Assembly (NCBI RefSeq): GCF_000154725.1
Contig: NZ_DS544873.1
Location: forward strand, 2,679,397 to 2,743,396
Source of the DNA: Kordia algicida OT-1
GTDB taxonomy: Bacteria; Bacteroidota; Bacteroidia; Flavobacteriales; Flavobacteriaceae
Length of the DNA: 64,000 nt
Direction: 5' to 3'
Part shown: positions 1 through 8,719 of the stretch, in pieces
Layout: each line of letters opens with the position of its first letter
How positions within the stretch are numbered: the first letter of the stretch is position 1
Program-made: the position numbers and the translations under genes
The notes under the pieces: generated by a model
Seen by the model: only the letters and a program-made list of their open reading frames with translations
The model's database searches: none
What the model was told of the DNA's origin: nothing

Positions 1-120
1 TTAATCAAACTTTTTAATTGAAAACACCAAAGAAATTATTTATTTGTAAATAGTGTTAGAAACAACCTTGAATCATTGAATTTTTAAATCCTTGAATTGA
101 GCAAAGCGATCCAAAGAAAG

Positions 121-144
121 GTAGCTGAGCAATGTCGAAGCTAC
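121..144. repeat. short palindrome at the 3' end of the response regulator
   Basis: Inverted arms gtagct (121-126) and agctac (139-144) form a small hairpin whose right arm includes the stop codon of the minus-strand response-regulator gene. The loop reads like the cttcgac/gctcag type of dispersed palindrome common in Bacteroidota intergenic DNA. It could help end transcription, but there is no long T-tract. Positions 1-120 hold only A/T-rich sequence and I see no gene there. Confidence 0.35.
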
Positions 145-893
145 TTTCGATGAATACTACTCAAAATCTCCATCACCTCAACTTTTTTACGAACAGAAAC
201 CGGAACCGTACTTTTATCTTTCAACAATAAATAACCACCATCCGTTTTGATAAATGCTTTAATGAATTGCAGATTGACTAAATGACTTTGATGCACACGC
301 AAAAATTGATAGTTTTTCAACATATCCGCGAAGTATTTGAGCGTTTTGGTTACAAAAATCTTCTGTCCGTCTTTTAAGTAGAAAATCGTATTGTTGCTAT
401 CAGATTCACAACGAATAATTTCATCCATACTCACAATAATAATCTTGTCGAGCGTGTGTAATGATATTTTTGTAGGCTTTTCATTTGGAGCGGCTAAGGT
501 ATCTTTTAAGATGTCTAAACGTTCTTTGTTTGGGTGAATTTGACCTTTTGCTTTTTCAATCGCTGTAGATAGTTCTTCTTCTGAATAAGGTTTCAACACG
601 TAATCAATTGCAGCAAATTTAAACGCTCTGATGGCAAATTCGTCACTTGCCGTTACAAAGATGATTTTTGATGTTAGATTCGGAAAAATCTCCAACACAT
701 CAAATCCAGAGCCATCGCCTAGCATAATATCTAAAAATAAAATATCAGGTTGCTGTTTGCGTAATAATTTTGCCGTTTCCACAACGCTTGAAGCAGTTCC
801 AATAATATTTAATTCAGGATGTAAACGTTCTATGTCTTCTTTGAGCATTTGTAATGCCGCAGGAATATCGTCAACAATAACAGTAGTGAGCAT
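141..893 (-). CDS. LytR/AlgR-family response regulator (receiver + LytTR)
   Basis: DNA-binding response regulator of about 250 residues, the usual length for LytR/AlgR proteins. The N-terminal receiver domain (about 1-120) has the acidic pair D8/D9, the predicted phospho-acceptor Asp55 in LFLDIMLGDGSG and the conserved Lys in VLKPYSEEEL. The C-terminal half is a LytTR DNA-binding domain (ISLHTLDKIIIVSMDEIIRC..., FLRVHQSHLVN). I chose the ATG at 893, giving MLTTVIVDD, because the receiver fold begins there; an in-frame ATG at 926 would only add a non-conserved tail. It lies downstream of the sensor kinase at 1073-4108 and is its probable partner. Family and architecture are clear; target genes are unknown. 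Confidence 0.93.
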   Translation of the reverse strand: MLTTVIVDDIPAALQMLKEDIERLHPELNIIGTASSVVETAKLLRKQQPDILFLDIMLGDGSGFDVLEIFPNLTSKIIFVTASDEFAIRAFKFAAIDYVLKPYSEEELSTAIEKAKGQIHPNKERLDILKDTLAAPNEKPTKISLHTLDKIIIVSMDEIIRCESDSNNTIFYLKDGQKIFVTKTLKYFADMLKNYQFLRVHQSHLVNLQFIKAFIKTDGGYLLLKDKSTVPVSVRKKVEVMEILSSIHRK

Positions 894-974
894 GTTTTTG
901 GTTATGAGTTTTATATCAAAATACATTTTTACTTAAGTAACATTTGTTCTTTAAATTAGAAACAGATTAATTTT

Positions 975-1068
975 TTAAAGTCTAACAATCTAATAGATTC
1001 CTGCAACGCAGGAACAAGTCTAAAAGCAAAGCGATCTAACATCTAACAGCGTCAGCGATCTAATTTCT
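975..1068. repeat. repeat-rich spacer between sensor kinase and response regulator
   Basis: The 179-base gap between kinase and regulator contains a palindrome, ttcctgc-aac-gcaggaa (998-1014), and repeated gcgatctaa-type words (agcaaagcgatc also occurs near 101-112). These are the degenerate intergenic repeats seen elsewhere in the window. No ORF is visible. The spacer may separate transcription of the regulator from the kinase. Confidence 0.5.
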
Positions 1069-1072
1069 AAAA

Positions 1073-4000
1073 TCAATAATCCGTTTCCAGTGGAATCTTA
1101 AATGAAATCTTCGTTCCTGCTAAAGTAGCATCTTTTTTAGACATGTCTTCAATTTTTAGCGTATTATGACCTGCCAACGACTCAATTCGTTCTTTGGTAA
1201 CTTGCAATGCCATCGATTGATGATCGGTTTTTGGCTTGTTTTGTTGCGATTGCTGAATGCCAATTCCGTTGTCAAGTATGGTTGCGTATAAAAATTTAGT
1301 GTCGGTGGTAAATTGCACTTTCAATTCGCCAGATCGTTGCAGCGGCATGATTCCGTGACGAATAGCATTTTCTACAAACGGTTGAATCAACATTGGTGGA
1401 ATTAATACTTCTTCAGGATCGAGATCAGATTTTAAATCAATTTGATAGGCAAAATCTTTGCTCGCCATCAAACGTTCTACTTCTACATAGTTTTTTAAAG
1501 TTTTGATTTCTTGCGCAAGCGTAATTGTATCTTTTCTAGAATTTGTTAACGTTTCTCGAAGCAATACCGCAAAGGTATTGATCGTTTTGTCCATCTTTGT
1601 AATATCGTTTCTACTCATGCCCTTTATCCCATTTAACACATTGAAAATAAAGTGCGGATTCATCTGTAAGCGCAATGCTTTTTGTTCTAGTGAAAGCAAA
1701 TGATTTTCCAATTGCAAACGTTCGCGAATGGCACGGTTTTTAGCTTTTACTCGTTTGATGTATGAATAGATGATAAAAAGTACAATCAATCCAAGAATTG
1801 TCCATATAATATTTCTAAACCATGTTTTTTTGTACAACGGTTGAATGACATGAAATTGAAAGCTAATCGGATCGCTTTCTAGCCAATCTTTATTCCTTGA
1901 TTGCGCCAAAAAAGTATGATCGCCATAGTCCAAACCACCAAATGTAATCTTACTTTCCTGATTCCACGGGCTCCAATTGTTATCGTCAAATTTATGTCGG
2001 TATACAATGGCTTCTGGATTGTCCAAATCGACAGAACGAAATTGAAACGCCATGTTGTTTTCATCTTCAGAGAGTTGTAATTGTTTATCGGAATTTGTCC
2101 AAGTTCGTAAATCGATTGAATCTAAACTTTGGTAAGCAACTTCAATATTTTCAAAGTGTAATTGCGGTTTTGAGCTTTGTCGTTCGGAAGTAGAAGGTGC
2201 GTATTTCGTTAATCCGTAAATCGTTCCAAACCAAAGATTTCCTTCACTATCTTTTGTGGTTGCGTTGTGACAGGTTTCAATTCCTAAAAAGCCATCATTT
2301 TCGCCGTAATGTACAACGTTGATGATTTCATTTTTCTTGTTGAGAGTTATTTGATCTACACCACGTTCGCTTCCCGCCCAAAGTGCGCCATTATCATCAA
2401 AAACAAGCTGATAAATGTTGTTGGAATAGAGTTCTTTTTTTCCGCGTAAGCGTTCAAATTTTAAGTTTTTTGATAAGGTAGAAACCCAAATTCCTTTTCC
2501 AAAAGTCCCCACATACATGTCGTAATTATGAAAACGAATGGTTCCAATAGTAACTTCGCTTCCTGTAACATTTTCTGCGGTAATATGTGTGACATTATTG
2601 TTTTTGATATAACCTAAATGTCCTTTGTTTGTAGCATACCAAACGCGCCCAGTTTCATCGCGTGCCAAATCGCGAATTGCCAAGTCTTTGACACCTTGTT
2701 CTGAACCAAAGGTTTTAAGATTGAATATTTTTTTGCTTTTGTAATCGTACTGAAAACGGGCAATTCCGTGTGAATACGTAGCAATCCAGATTTCAGAACC
2801 GAAGATTTTAATGTTGCGAATCCAATCAGAAGGCAATCCATTATCAGTGGTAATGGTTGCGGTATAAATGTCTTCTACTTGTTGTGTTTCATACGATATT
2901 TCATCTACAATTGTGCTGTCGTACACAATAGAATCACGCACTTTTCTTTGGTAGAGATAGATTCCTTTTCCTTCTGTTCCTGCCCAAATTCGACCTTCTT
3001 TATCATTGGTCAGCGTTTTTACTTTTACATTGAGATATTCGCTTGTGGCTTCCTGTTGTTGAATTCCTGTAGAATCAATCGTCATTAAGCCAGATTCAGA
3101 AGTGGAAAGCCACAACGTATTTTCTGCATAATGCAACGCGTAAATACGATTGGCAGTGAGTCCGTTGTTTTTTGTGTAATGTCTAAAGTTGTTTTTTTCA
3201 TATTTAAACAATCCGCCACCTGACGAACCAATCCACACATTATTTTGTCGGTCTTGAAACGCTTTACGAACGTGATATACAGACAAACCATTTCGTTTTG
3301 TGATCGATTTTTCGGCTAAATTATCTGTCAGATTGATGCGTTTGATACCTTTGTTTGTTGTGTTGATCCACAATTGATCTGCATTTACCAAGCTTATGGT
3401 ATTGATTTGTGTGACTTCCGAGAGAATTTCAAAACTTTCTTTGCCATCTTGAAACGCAAAAACACCATCAGAGAAACTCGCGGCAATTAGTTTTTCTTTG
3501 TATTGAACGAGAGATTTAAAATCGCCATCCATGATTTTTTTGAAGCTTCCGTTGTTCGCCAAACGATCTGTTTTCCACAATCCTCTGCGAGAAGCAATCC
3601 AAAAAGAAGTTCCGTCAAATAAGAGGTCATTTATTTGTGTTGAATTGAGAATTGCATTGCAATCTATCGGTTTTGTACCTTCTTTCGCATCGTATTGGTA
3701 AATTCCTTTTCGTGTTGCTAGGTACGTGAGTTTATCCGTATTTTCAATATCATAAACTCGTGGCGTTGTGTATTTGTCAAACGTATTTTTTATACGAACG
3801 GAAAGTCCTTGTCGCGTTCCAATGAATAGTGTGTCTTTGTAAAACTTTAGTGCGTGAATGTAGTTGGAACCCAACCCATTTTTTTCATTCCATACTTTAA
3901 AAGAAATTCCATCAAAACGGGCAATTCCACCGCCTTGTGTTCCAATCCATAAATATCCTAAATCATCTTGTGTAATGGCGTTTACTTGCGATTGTGGCAA

Positions 4001-4108
4001 ACCATCTTTTAATGTAAAGATGCGTAACTGATTGTTTTGTGCTGCTGCAAACCATGTTCCAATAATGAAAAGTGTGCGTAGGATGTATGTTTGGGAAACT
4101 AATTTCAT
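1073..4108 (-). CDS. LytS-like sensor histidine kinase with periplasmic beta-propeller
   Basis: Membrane sensor kinase of 1011 residues. A signal peptide (1 to about 23, ending FAAAQ) is followed by many two-component-regulator propeller repeats (W-I-G-T / W-A-G-T / W-F-G-T strands through about residue 650), a Y_Y_Y-type beta-sandwich (about 660-755) and one transmembrane helix (about 765-784). A coiled-coil leads to the His_kinase domain with phospho-acceptor His819 in LQMNPHFIFN and an HATPase domain (N-box QPFVENAIRHG about 909-919, DNGIGI). This is the layout of Bacteroidota extracellular sensors that detect ligands through a propeller. It starts 1 nt after the SH3-protein gene ends, so the two are very likely co-transcribed, with the LytTR regulator downstream. 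The ligand is unknown. Confidence 0.93.
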   Translation of the reverse strand: MKLVSQTYILRTLFIIGTWFAAAQNNQLRIFTLKDGLPQSQVNAITQDDLGYLWIGTQGGGIARFDGISFKVWNEKNGLGSNYIHALKFYKDTLFIGTRQGLSVRIKNTFDKYTTPRVYDIENTDKLTYLATRKGIYQYDAKEGTKPIDCNAILNSTQINDLLFDGTSFWIASRRGLWKTDRLANNGSFKKIMDGDFKSLVQYKEKLIAASFSDGVFAFQDGKESFEILSEVTQINTISLVNADQLWINTTNKGIKRINLTDNLAEKSITKRNGLSVYHVRKAFQDRQNNVWIGSSGGGLFKYEKNNFRHYTKNNGLTANRIYALHYAENTLWLSTSESGLMTIDSTGIQQQEATSEYLNVKVKTLTNDKEGRIWAGTEGKGIYLYQRKVRDSIVYDSTIVDEISYETQQVEDIYTATITTDNGLPSDWIRNIKIFGSEIWIATYSHGIARFQYDYKSKKIFNLKTFGSEQGVKDLAIRDLARDETGRVWYATNKGHLGYIKNNNVTHITAENVTGSEVTIGTIRFHNYDMYVGTFGKGIWVSTLSKNLKFERLRGKKELYSNNIYQLVFDDNGALWAGSERGVDQITLNKKNEIINVVHYGENDGFLGIETCHNATTKDSEGNLWFGTIYGLTKYAPSTSERQSSKPQLHFENIEVAYQSLDSIDLRTWTNSDKQLQLSEDENNMAFQFRSVDLDNPEAIVYRHKFDDNNWSPWNQESKITFGGLDYGDHTFLAQSRNKDWLESDPISFQFHVIQPLYKKTWFRNIIWTILGLIVLFIIYSYIKRVKAKNRAIRERLQLENHLLSLEQKALRLQMNPHFIFNVLNGIKGMSRNDITKMDKTINTFAVLLRETLTNSRKDTITLAQEIKTLKNYVEVERLMASKDFAYQIDLKSDLDPEEVLIPPMLIQPFVENAIRHGIMPLQRSGELKVQFTTDTKFLYATILDNGIGIQQSQQNKPKTDHQSMALQVTKERIESLAGHNTLKIEDMSKKDATLAGTKISFKIPLETDY

Positions 4109-4109
4109 G

Positions 4110-4952
4110 TTAGTTTGCTGTTTTTCGTTTGTAGAATTCTTTTGAAAATTCTGGTACTAATTTCGTGCCATTCCATTCGTAATAGCGAGACATACTTTTA
4201 GATTCTGTCCAACCTGTCACTTCGTCTACCGTATCACTTACTTCTTTGGTAAATAAAATAGAAGGTTGTTCATTAGCTGGATTTGTAGTAAAAGTAAATG
4301 TTTCCGATTCTGAATACAAAGCATCTCCACTAACAGAAAGATGTGCCACAAACACCAATTCGTTTACATCATTGATAAAAAAATAAGTATTGCCATTTTC
4401 AGCACCGCAAGAATCTCCATAATGCTGAATTCTCAATATATGCTGAACATTATACAGTTGGTGATTATCTTCTATAAATGCAGCAACACTAGCGCCATAA
4501 AGTTGCATACTACTTTCAGAATAGGCATGATAGCTTGTTCCTGTGACCATTCTGATGAGAAGTTCTTCCCTATTTTTCTTAGAAGTATGCTTTCTAAAAT
4601 AAAAACTTTGAGCTTCTTTTTTGATCGATTTACTTGCAATAAATTGTCCTGGAATATACCCTTTCAGGTTGTTATATTGTACTTTATACCAAGGCATTTT
4701 ATGATTGCCATTTTCAAATATAATATCCGTTTTAGCAAGAATCGTTACATTAAAACCAATACGCAAACGGGTCATTTCTTTGGAAGAAGTGTTTGGTGCT
4801 GCACGCAGGTTTACATTATCTCCAAATAATGGATAGGTGTTCCCAATTTTAAATTCTTGATCTAACGCGAGATATTCAATGCTTTGTGCATGAAGTACTG
4901 TAGCACAAAATATAAATAAGAAGAATAGTGTTTTTACATAAGACGTCTTCAT
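4110..4952 (-). CDS. secreted SH3-domain protein, unknown function
   Basis: About 280 residues. The chosen start (ATG at 4952) gives MKTSYVKTLFFLFIFCATVLHAQ, a clean Sec signal peptide; an ATG at 5003 would put 17 extra residues before it. Residues about 35-110 form a bacterial SH3-like domain (NVNLRAAPNTSS, MPWYKVQYNNLKGYIPG), a fold often used to bind cell-wall peptides. The remainder is beta-rich and not recognised. It is first in a tight operon with the propeller sensor kinase (1 nt spacing), so it may act with it in envelope sensing; that is inference from position only. Confidence 0.8.
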   Translation of the reverse strand: MKTSYVKTLFFLFIFCATVLHAQSIEYLALDQEFKIGNTYPLFGDNVNLRAAPNTSSKEMTRLRIGFNVTILAKTDIIFENGNHKMPWYKVQYNNLKGYIPGQFIASKSIKKEAQSFYFRKHTSKKNREELLIRMVTGTSYHAYSESSMQLYGASVAAFIEDNHQLYNVQHILRIQHYGDSCGAENGNTYFFINDVNELVFVAHLSVSGDALYSESETFTFTTNPANEQPSILFTKEVSDTVDEVTGWTESKSMSRYYEWNGTKLVPEFSKEFYKRKTAN

Positions 4953-5010
4953 AAAACAAATATAGGTTAAAATTTGGTGTTGGTATTTGATTTTTTTAAG
5001 CATCTAAAAG

Positions 5011-5045
5011 CGTCACTTCGACTAGAAAATCAATAGAAGTTGACG
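5011..5045. repeat. cgtcacttcgac-type palindrome
   Basis: Arms cgtcacttc (5011-5019) and gaagttgacg (5036-5045) pair with one bulged base and are followed on the plus strand by a T-run. It belongs to the ttcgac-cored dispersed palindromes seen also at 121-144. It may act as a secondary terminator between the lipoprotein gene and the SH3 operon. Confidence 0.4.
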
Positions 5046-5069
5046 TTTTTTATTTCAGTAATAAAGCGA

Positions 5070-5109
5070 GCTATGTGAATCAACTAATTTTTAAATTAAT
5101 TCACATAGC
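5070..5109 (-). terminator. hairpin terminator of the 5129-6178 lipoprotein gene
   Basis: Perfect 11-bp arms gctatgtgaat (5070-5080) and attcacatagc (5099-5109) lie just past the stop of the minus-strand lipoprotein gene, followed in that direction by a moderately T-rich stretch. This is a likely intrinsic terminator. Confidence 0.6.
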
Positions 5110-5128
5110 ATAAGCAATTGTTATAAGG

Positions 5129-6178
5129 TTAAAGCTGTGTATAATACCGTTGATTGTCAAATTCTGTACGAACATATGATAACGGATTGTTACGTTGCAT
5201 CATTGGTTTCATTACACAAACTACGGTAGTTTTTCCTTTGATGATGAGTTTGTCGCCAGATTTATAAGCTTTCCATCTAAATTGTTCTACAGGAATTCCC
5301 ATGTCTTTGATAATTTTGCCGTACTTATCGTTGTCGTCAACCCAGTCCATAATCGCTTCCGGACTTGTCAATGAAGGTGCTTCTTCATCGCCTGAAAAAT
5401 CTATTTCCCAACGTACAGGAATATTGAATTTATACGAAAATGCTTCTCCAGGCTCTTCTTCTTCCTTTGTTCTGATTGCGTCTAACCAATGAATATCTTC
5501 TAAAGGATATTTACGAATGAATTGTTTTGATAAATCAACATTTCCTGGCGATTGTGCTGTTGGATAATATCCGTAAAATACTTTGGCTAAGAAATGCTTT
5601 TGAAACTGTCCGTTAAAAACCGTTGCATGTGGCGTTGCAAAAACTTTTGGCTGATGATTTGCCGTAAAAGTTTGCTTTAATATTTGTAACAACTGCTGAT
5701 TTTTTCCAAGTTCAGAAGTATGAAATACCAATTTACTATTTTCTGACAATACATTTTTAAGTTTTGGTAATTTGTCTTCTTTTAAACAATTGAGTAGTGA
5801 TTCTTGTGATAATAGATCACCGTGAATTGTTGTTTCTAACGAAAGTCCTTTTTTAGAGTTTCCTTTATTTACTATGTGAATCTCGCTATAATCTTGATTG
5901 TTATGATTTTTATTCAACCAAGCAATGATTTCTTGTAATGAAAAAGCATCGTCTACAATCGTATAATCCAATTCTTGAAAATGATTTTTAGCGTCTTTAT
6001 AATACGTGCTAGAACCTTTGTCATATCCTGCAATAAACACAACCGATTGTTGCGAAGCTACCTTTTCACTTTCGTTCATTGCGGTTAAATTGTCTGTGTT
6101 TTCTTTTGGGGAACATGCAAAAACAAATGCTAATACAAGTCCCATGAATGTTGCCATTTTAAGTGCTTTTGTTTTCAT
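5129..6178 (-). CDS. predicted lipoprotein, function not recognised
   Basis: 349 residues beginning with a lipoprotein signal peptide and lipobox (LAFVFAC-SPK, Cys22), so probably anchored in the periplasm or outer membrane. Residues about 45-190 (VVFIAGYDKGSS..., IHIVNKGNSKKGL, LVFHTSELGKN) resemble an alpha/beta domain, and the C-terminal part has an acidic linker (TKEEEEPGEAF) and a beta-rich tail. I could not assign a family. It stands alone between two hairpin-bounded intergenic regions. Confidence 0.75.
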   Translation of the reverse strand: MKTKALKMATFMGLVLAFVFACSPKENTDNLTAMNESEKVASQQSVVFIAGYDKGSSTYYKDAKNHFQELDYTIVDDAFSLQEIIAWLNKNHNNQDYSEIHIVNKGNSKKGLSLETTIHGDLLSQESLLNCLKEDKLPKLKNVLSENSKLVFHTSELGKNQQLLQILKQTFTANHQPKVFATPHATVFNGQFQKHFLAKVFYGYYPTAQSPGNVDLSKQFIRKYPLEDIHWLDAIRTKEEEEPGEAFSYKFNIPVRWEIDFSGDEEAPSLTSPEAIMDWVDDNDKYGKIIKDMGIPVEQFRWKAYKSGDKLIIKGKTTVVCVMKPMMQRNNPLSYVRTEFDNQRYYTQL

Positions 6179-6293
6179 AGTGTTGTGATGTTTTATGTTA
6201 ATTATTTAATGATTTAAAGACTCAATGATTGAATAATTCAATCGTTAATCTTACAATCTTTTAATCTTTTAAAAGTTTAATCAGTTTTGAAAA

Positions 6294-6398
6294 TCAGCCC
6301 GAATAATCTCCATCTGCTTTCGGATTGAAATTACTATCTGTATTGCAATTAAAAACCCACTCTTTAATACATTTCTGATAGTACTTTTTGACAGCCAT
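6294..6398 (-). CDS. possible 34-residue small protein
   Basis: ATG at 6398 opens a 34-codon ORF starting MAVKKYYQKCIKEWVF and ending DGDYSG, with two cysteines and ordinary amino-acid composition. It lies 42 nt downstream of, and in the same frame as, the stop of the 71-residue ORF at 6441-6656. It could therefore be a second small cistron, or the tail of a gene interrupted by a single TAA. No ribosome-binding evidence is expected in this phylum, so confidence is low. Confidence 0.35.
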   Translation of the reverse strand: MAVKKYYQKCIKEWVFNCNTDSNFNPKADGDYSG

Positions 6399-6440
6399 CA
6401 AAAAGATTCGGACTGTTTTCTCCCAACTAACCAACCTAAT

Positions 6441-6656
6441 TTATCTTTTTAATACCATAGAAGCTTCTTGTCGTATAGGCAGCGTGATGTGTTGTAAGCG
6501 CATTTGTTTTGCCAATGCCGGACTCGAAATCCATCTGCCTTCTTGAAATAAGGCTACGGTGTTTATTTTTCCTTCGCCATCAAACTGCATTTTGATTTGC
6601 GAATAGATATTCAAATATTTTTGAATCATTTTTGTTGCTGTTAAATCGTACCACAT
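6441..6656 (-). CDS. small hypothetical protein (71 aa)
   Basis: Starts MWYDLTATKMIQKYLN and ends ASMVLKR; no signal peptide or membrane segment. Mixed charged/hydrophobic composition and a candidate upstream -7 box (TACATTTG at 6726-6733) support a real gene. Function unknown. The in-frame ORF just beyond its stop is noted separately. Confidence 0.55.
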   Translation of the reverse strand: MWYDLTATKMIQKYLNIYSQIKMQFDGEGKINTVALFQEGRWISSPALAKQMRLQHITLPIRQEASMVLKR

Positions 6657-6725
6657 TTGATGTTTGTTTTAAAATGTTTATCTTTTTTGTTGTGATTAAG
6701 ATGACTTTGTTTCTTAATTACATTT

Positions 6726-6733
6726 CAAATGTA
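6726..6733 (-). promoter_or_regulatory. candidate -7 promoter box (TACATTTG)
   Basis: On the minus strand the sequence reads TACATTTG, matching the Bacteroidota -7 consensus TAnnTTTG, about 70 nt upstream of the 71-residue ORF. No good TTTG -33 box is found at the preferred 19-nt spacing, so this is tentative. Confidence 0.35.
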
Positions 6734-6894
6734 GTAGCAACTTCGCGCTTTTTTGGAGTGCTTTTAGAATTCGTTAGTGTTAAACTAGAATTCGTTGTAA
6801 TTTTTGGAAATTCAATTTTCTTCCCCTAACCAAAACAGTCTTTTTCCTATATAAAATCAGCTTTTAAACTCTTACACAAGGTTTTACGCCAAAG

Positions 6895-6902
6895 TATTTT
6901 TG
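6895..6902 (+). promoter_or_regulatory. candidate -7 promoter box (TATTTTTG)
   Basis: TATTTTTG fits TAnnTTTG and sits 40 nt before the ATG of the CBM9-like gene. The -33 region is not a clear TTTG. The spacing suggests a leader of about 35 nt. Confidence 0.45.
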
Positions 6903-6941
6903 CGCTAAGAAATAATATAACCTAAAAACTAGAAAAAAATC

Positions 6942-8402
6942 ATGGGAACAATTAAATCAACTTGGGCAGGAACGCCCATTACGTTAGACGATCAGATAGA
7001 AGATGCCGTTTGGGCAGGAGCGCAAGACAAAAAAATGGCTTTTGATGGCGGATTTATGCTTGCTAAAAATGATGCAAAGTATTTGTATGTTATTTTAGAT
7101 GTAATTAAAGATACGCACAACGATCCTACAGGCGACTATTTTTGGTTTACGTTTGATAGAAACCGAAACAAAGCCATTACTCCAAATTATGATGTGAATT
7201 ACGGAACCTATCCTGGAAATCCTAATAAAATTGGACGCCAATATTACAAAGGAGCGGGAAGATGGACAGGTTTGTTAAACGAAGAACAAAAATCAGAATG
7301 CAGAAGTACATTCGGAACTTCCCCAAATTCTGACACGCCACATAGAATCTGGAAATTCCGATTTAGACTTACCGATTTAAAAGTCAACTTATTATGGTGG
7401 TGGTTTAGCTCATACACAAAATTTGGTTTTAGAGTACATTCAAAAACACCAAATTTAAATTACGATACGCCAACCAACTTTTTTAGAGATTTCTCAAAGT
7501 TACACACGCTGTATTTTTCCAGAAAACCATCTATTTCAAGTAGCGATTTAGGACCAATTATGGGAAGTGTCGGATTGATTCCAACAACAAAAATTAACGC
7601 ATCAGGACGCGCTACAACAGCTTCCAATTATTTTATTCATGCGCAAAATGCCGCTTTTGGTGGACGATTGAACGTGATTGGAAACCGCACAAAAATGGAT
7701 CAGTTGCCAGGAATAGGAGCAAAAAAGTATAAAGTTTTCCACCGAAAAGGAGCTTCTGGCGGATTTTCTGAGTTTGTGACTTCTTGGTATAATTACAAAT
7801 GGAATGGTTCTGATTATGTACTCGAAGCCGCTTCCGCAGATAGCAATAATTTTTATAAAATGCCAAGTGCAGGTGTCGATTATTCAATTGATGATTTACT
7901 GTTTCAGTTCAATTCTACAAAGCTCAGTACAGGAATACATCAGTTTAAAGTGAAATTTTATAACAATGCAGGAACGGAAGTTGGTGCCACAAATCCAGAG
8001 CAAATTTTAACGATGTATATCGATAATAATGTTCCAGAAGTAAGTATCAATTCTGTAAAATATAAAAATGCTGAAGTTGGCGCATGTGGAATTGTGAATC
8101 TTCAAAATCCTACAGATAAAATAGATATTGATTTTGAAGCTTTTGATAAAGAAGGAAATTTACTCGATTATAGTTTGCGAGCTCGTTGGGGCGAAGGCGA
8201 TTCTCAAAGTATTGTGTACAAAAAGTATAATGCGGCAACAACACCAGGAAATTGGAATGGAAGTCATCATATTTTAGGAAGTTTTAATGCACAGACGACG
8301 TGTGCACATTCGTTTAATATTTATGCAAGAGCTAGAACAACAAATGGTTATGGTTATATCGGCAAAAATAGTACGTATCGATATGTGACGATTATTAAGT
8401 AA
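6942..8402 (+). CDS. CBM9-like (DOMON-fold) protein without signal peptide
   Basis: 486 residues. The N-terminal region (about 1-160; TPITLDDQIEDAVWAGA, DAKYLYVILDVIKD, FWFTFDRNRNKAI) resembles family-9 carbohydrate-binding modules fused to many secreted Bacteroidota proteins. The central region is not recognised, and the C-terminal 150 residues look like Ig/fibronectin-type beta-sandwich (VPEVSINSVKYKNAEVG). The ATG at 6942 is the only sensible start because stops close the frame upstream. The protein therefore begins MGTIKSTWAG with no Sec or lipoprotein signal, which is odd for this type of domain. It has no operon partner and faces the cupin gene convergently. The CBM9 assignment is by eye. 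Confidence 0.7.
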   Translation: MGTIKSTWAGTPITLDDQIEDAVWAGAQDKKMAFDGGFMLAKNDAKYLYVILDVIKDTHNDPTGDYFWFTFDRNRNKAITPNYDVNYGTYPGNPNKIGRQYYKGAGRWTGLLNEEQKSECRSTFGTSPNSDTPHRIWKFRFRLTDLKVNLLWWWFSSYTKFGFRVHSKTPNLNYDTPTNFFRDFSKLHTLYFSRKPSISSSDLGPIMGSVGLIPTTKINASGRATTASNYFIHAQNAAFGGRLNVIGNRTKMDQLPGIGAKKYKVFHRKGASGGFSEFVTSWYNYKWNGSDYVLEAASADSNNFYKMPSAGVDYSIDDLLFQFNSTKLSTGIHQFKVKFYNNAGTEVGATNPEQILTMYIDNNVPEVSINSVKYKNAEVGACGIVNLQNPTDKIDIDFEAFDKEGNLLDYSLRARWGEGDSQSIVYKKYNAATTPGNWNGSHHILGSFNAQTTCAHSFNIYARARTTNGYGYIGKNSTYRYVTIIK

Positions 8403-8481
8403 CGTCAGTTCGATATAATTAATTCAATTTATATTCTTAGTAAGTTTAGAAAACTTCTACATAAAACCACGTTTTCTATTT

Positions 8482-8658
8482 TTTTATTTTCGTTTTCTTT
8501 GCTTACCCAAAGAAAAGAAACAAAAGAAAGGGAACTTTTCCAGAGGTATTTTTAGTTTTTCTCTTAGGGAAAAACTAAAACCGCATGAATTTTTCTAAAT
8601 TTTCTCCAAGGCTTCAAAAATTTTTAACGAAAAATTCCTGCTATACTACGGAAAAGAA
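8482..8658. repeat. 177-bp structured intergenic repeat, copy A
   Basis: Runs from ttttattttcg to cggaaaagaa and is closely matched by copy B at 16701-16951. It contains a strong hairpin, ttttagtttttc (8550-8561) / gaaaaactaaaa (8569-8580), and a second inverted region aatttttc...gaaaaatt. No ORF or transposase is present. Together with the terminator at 8720-8796 it fills most of the 426-base gap 8403-8828; the rest is A/T-rich with nothing recognisable. Confidence 0.8.
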
Positions 8659-8719
8659 AAGGATCAAATTAACTTTTTTATATCGAAAACACTTTAAGTA
8701 ATTTAATTCAATAGAAAAA

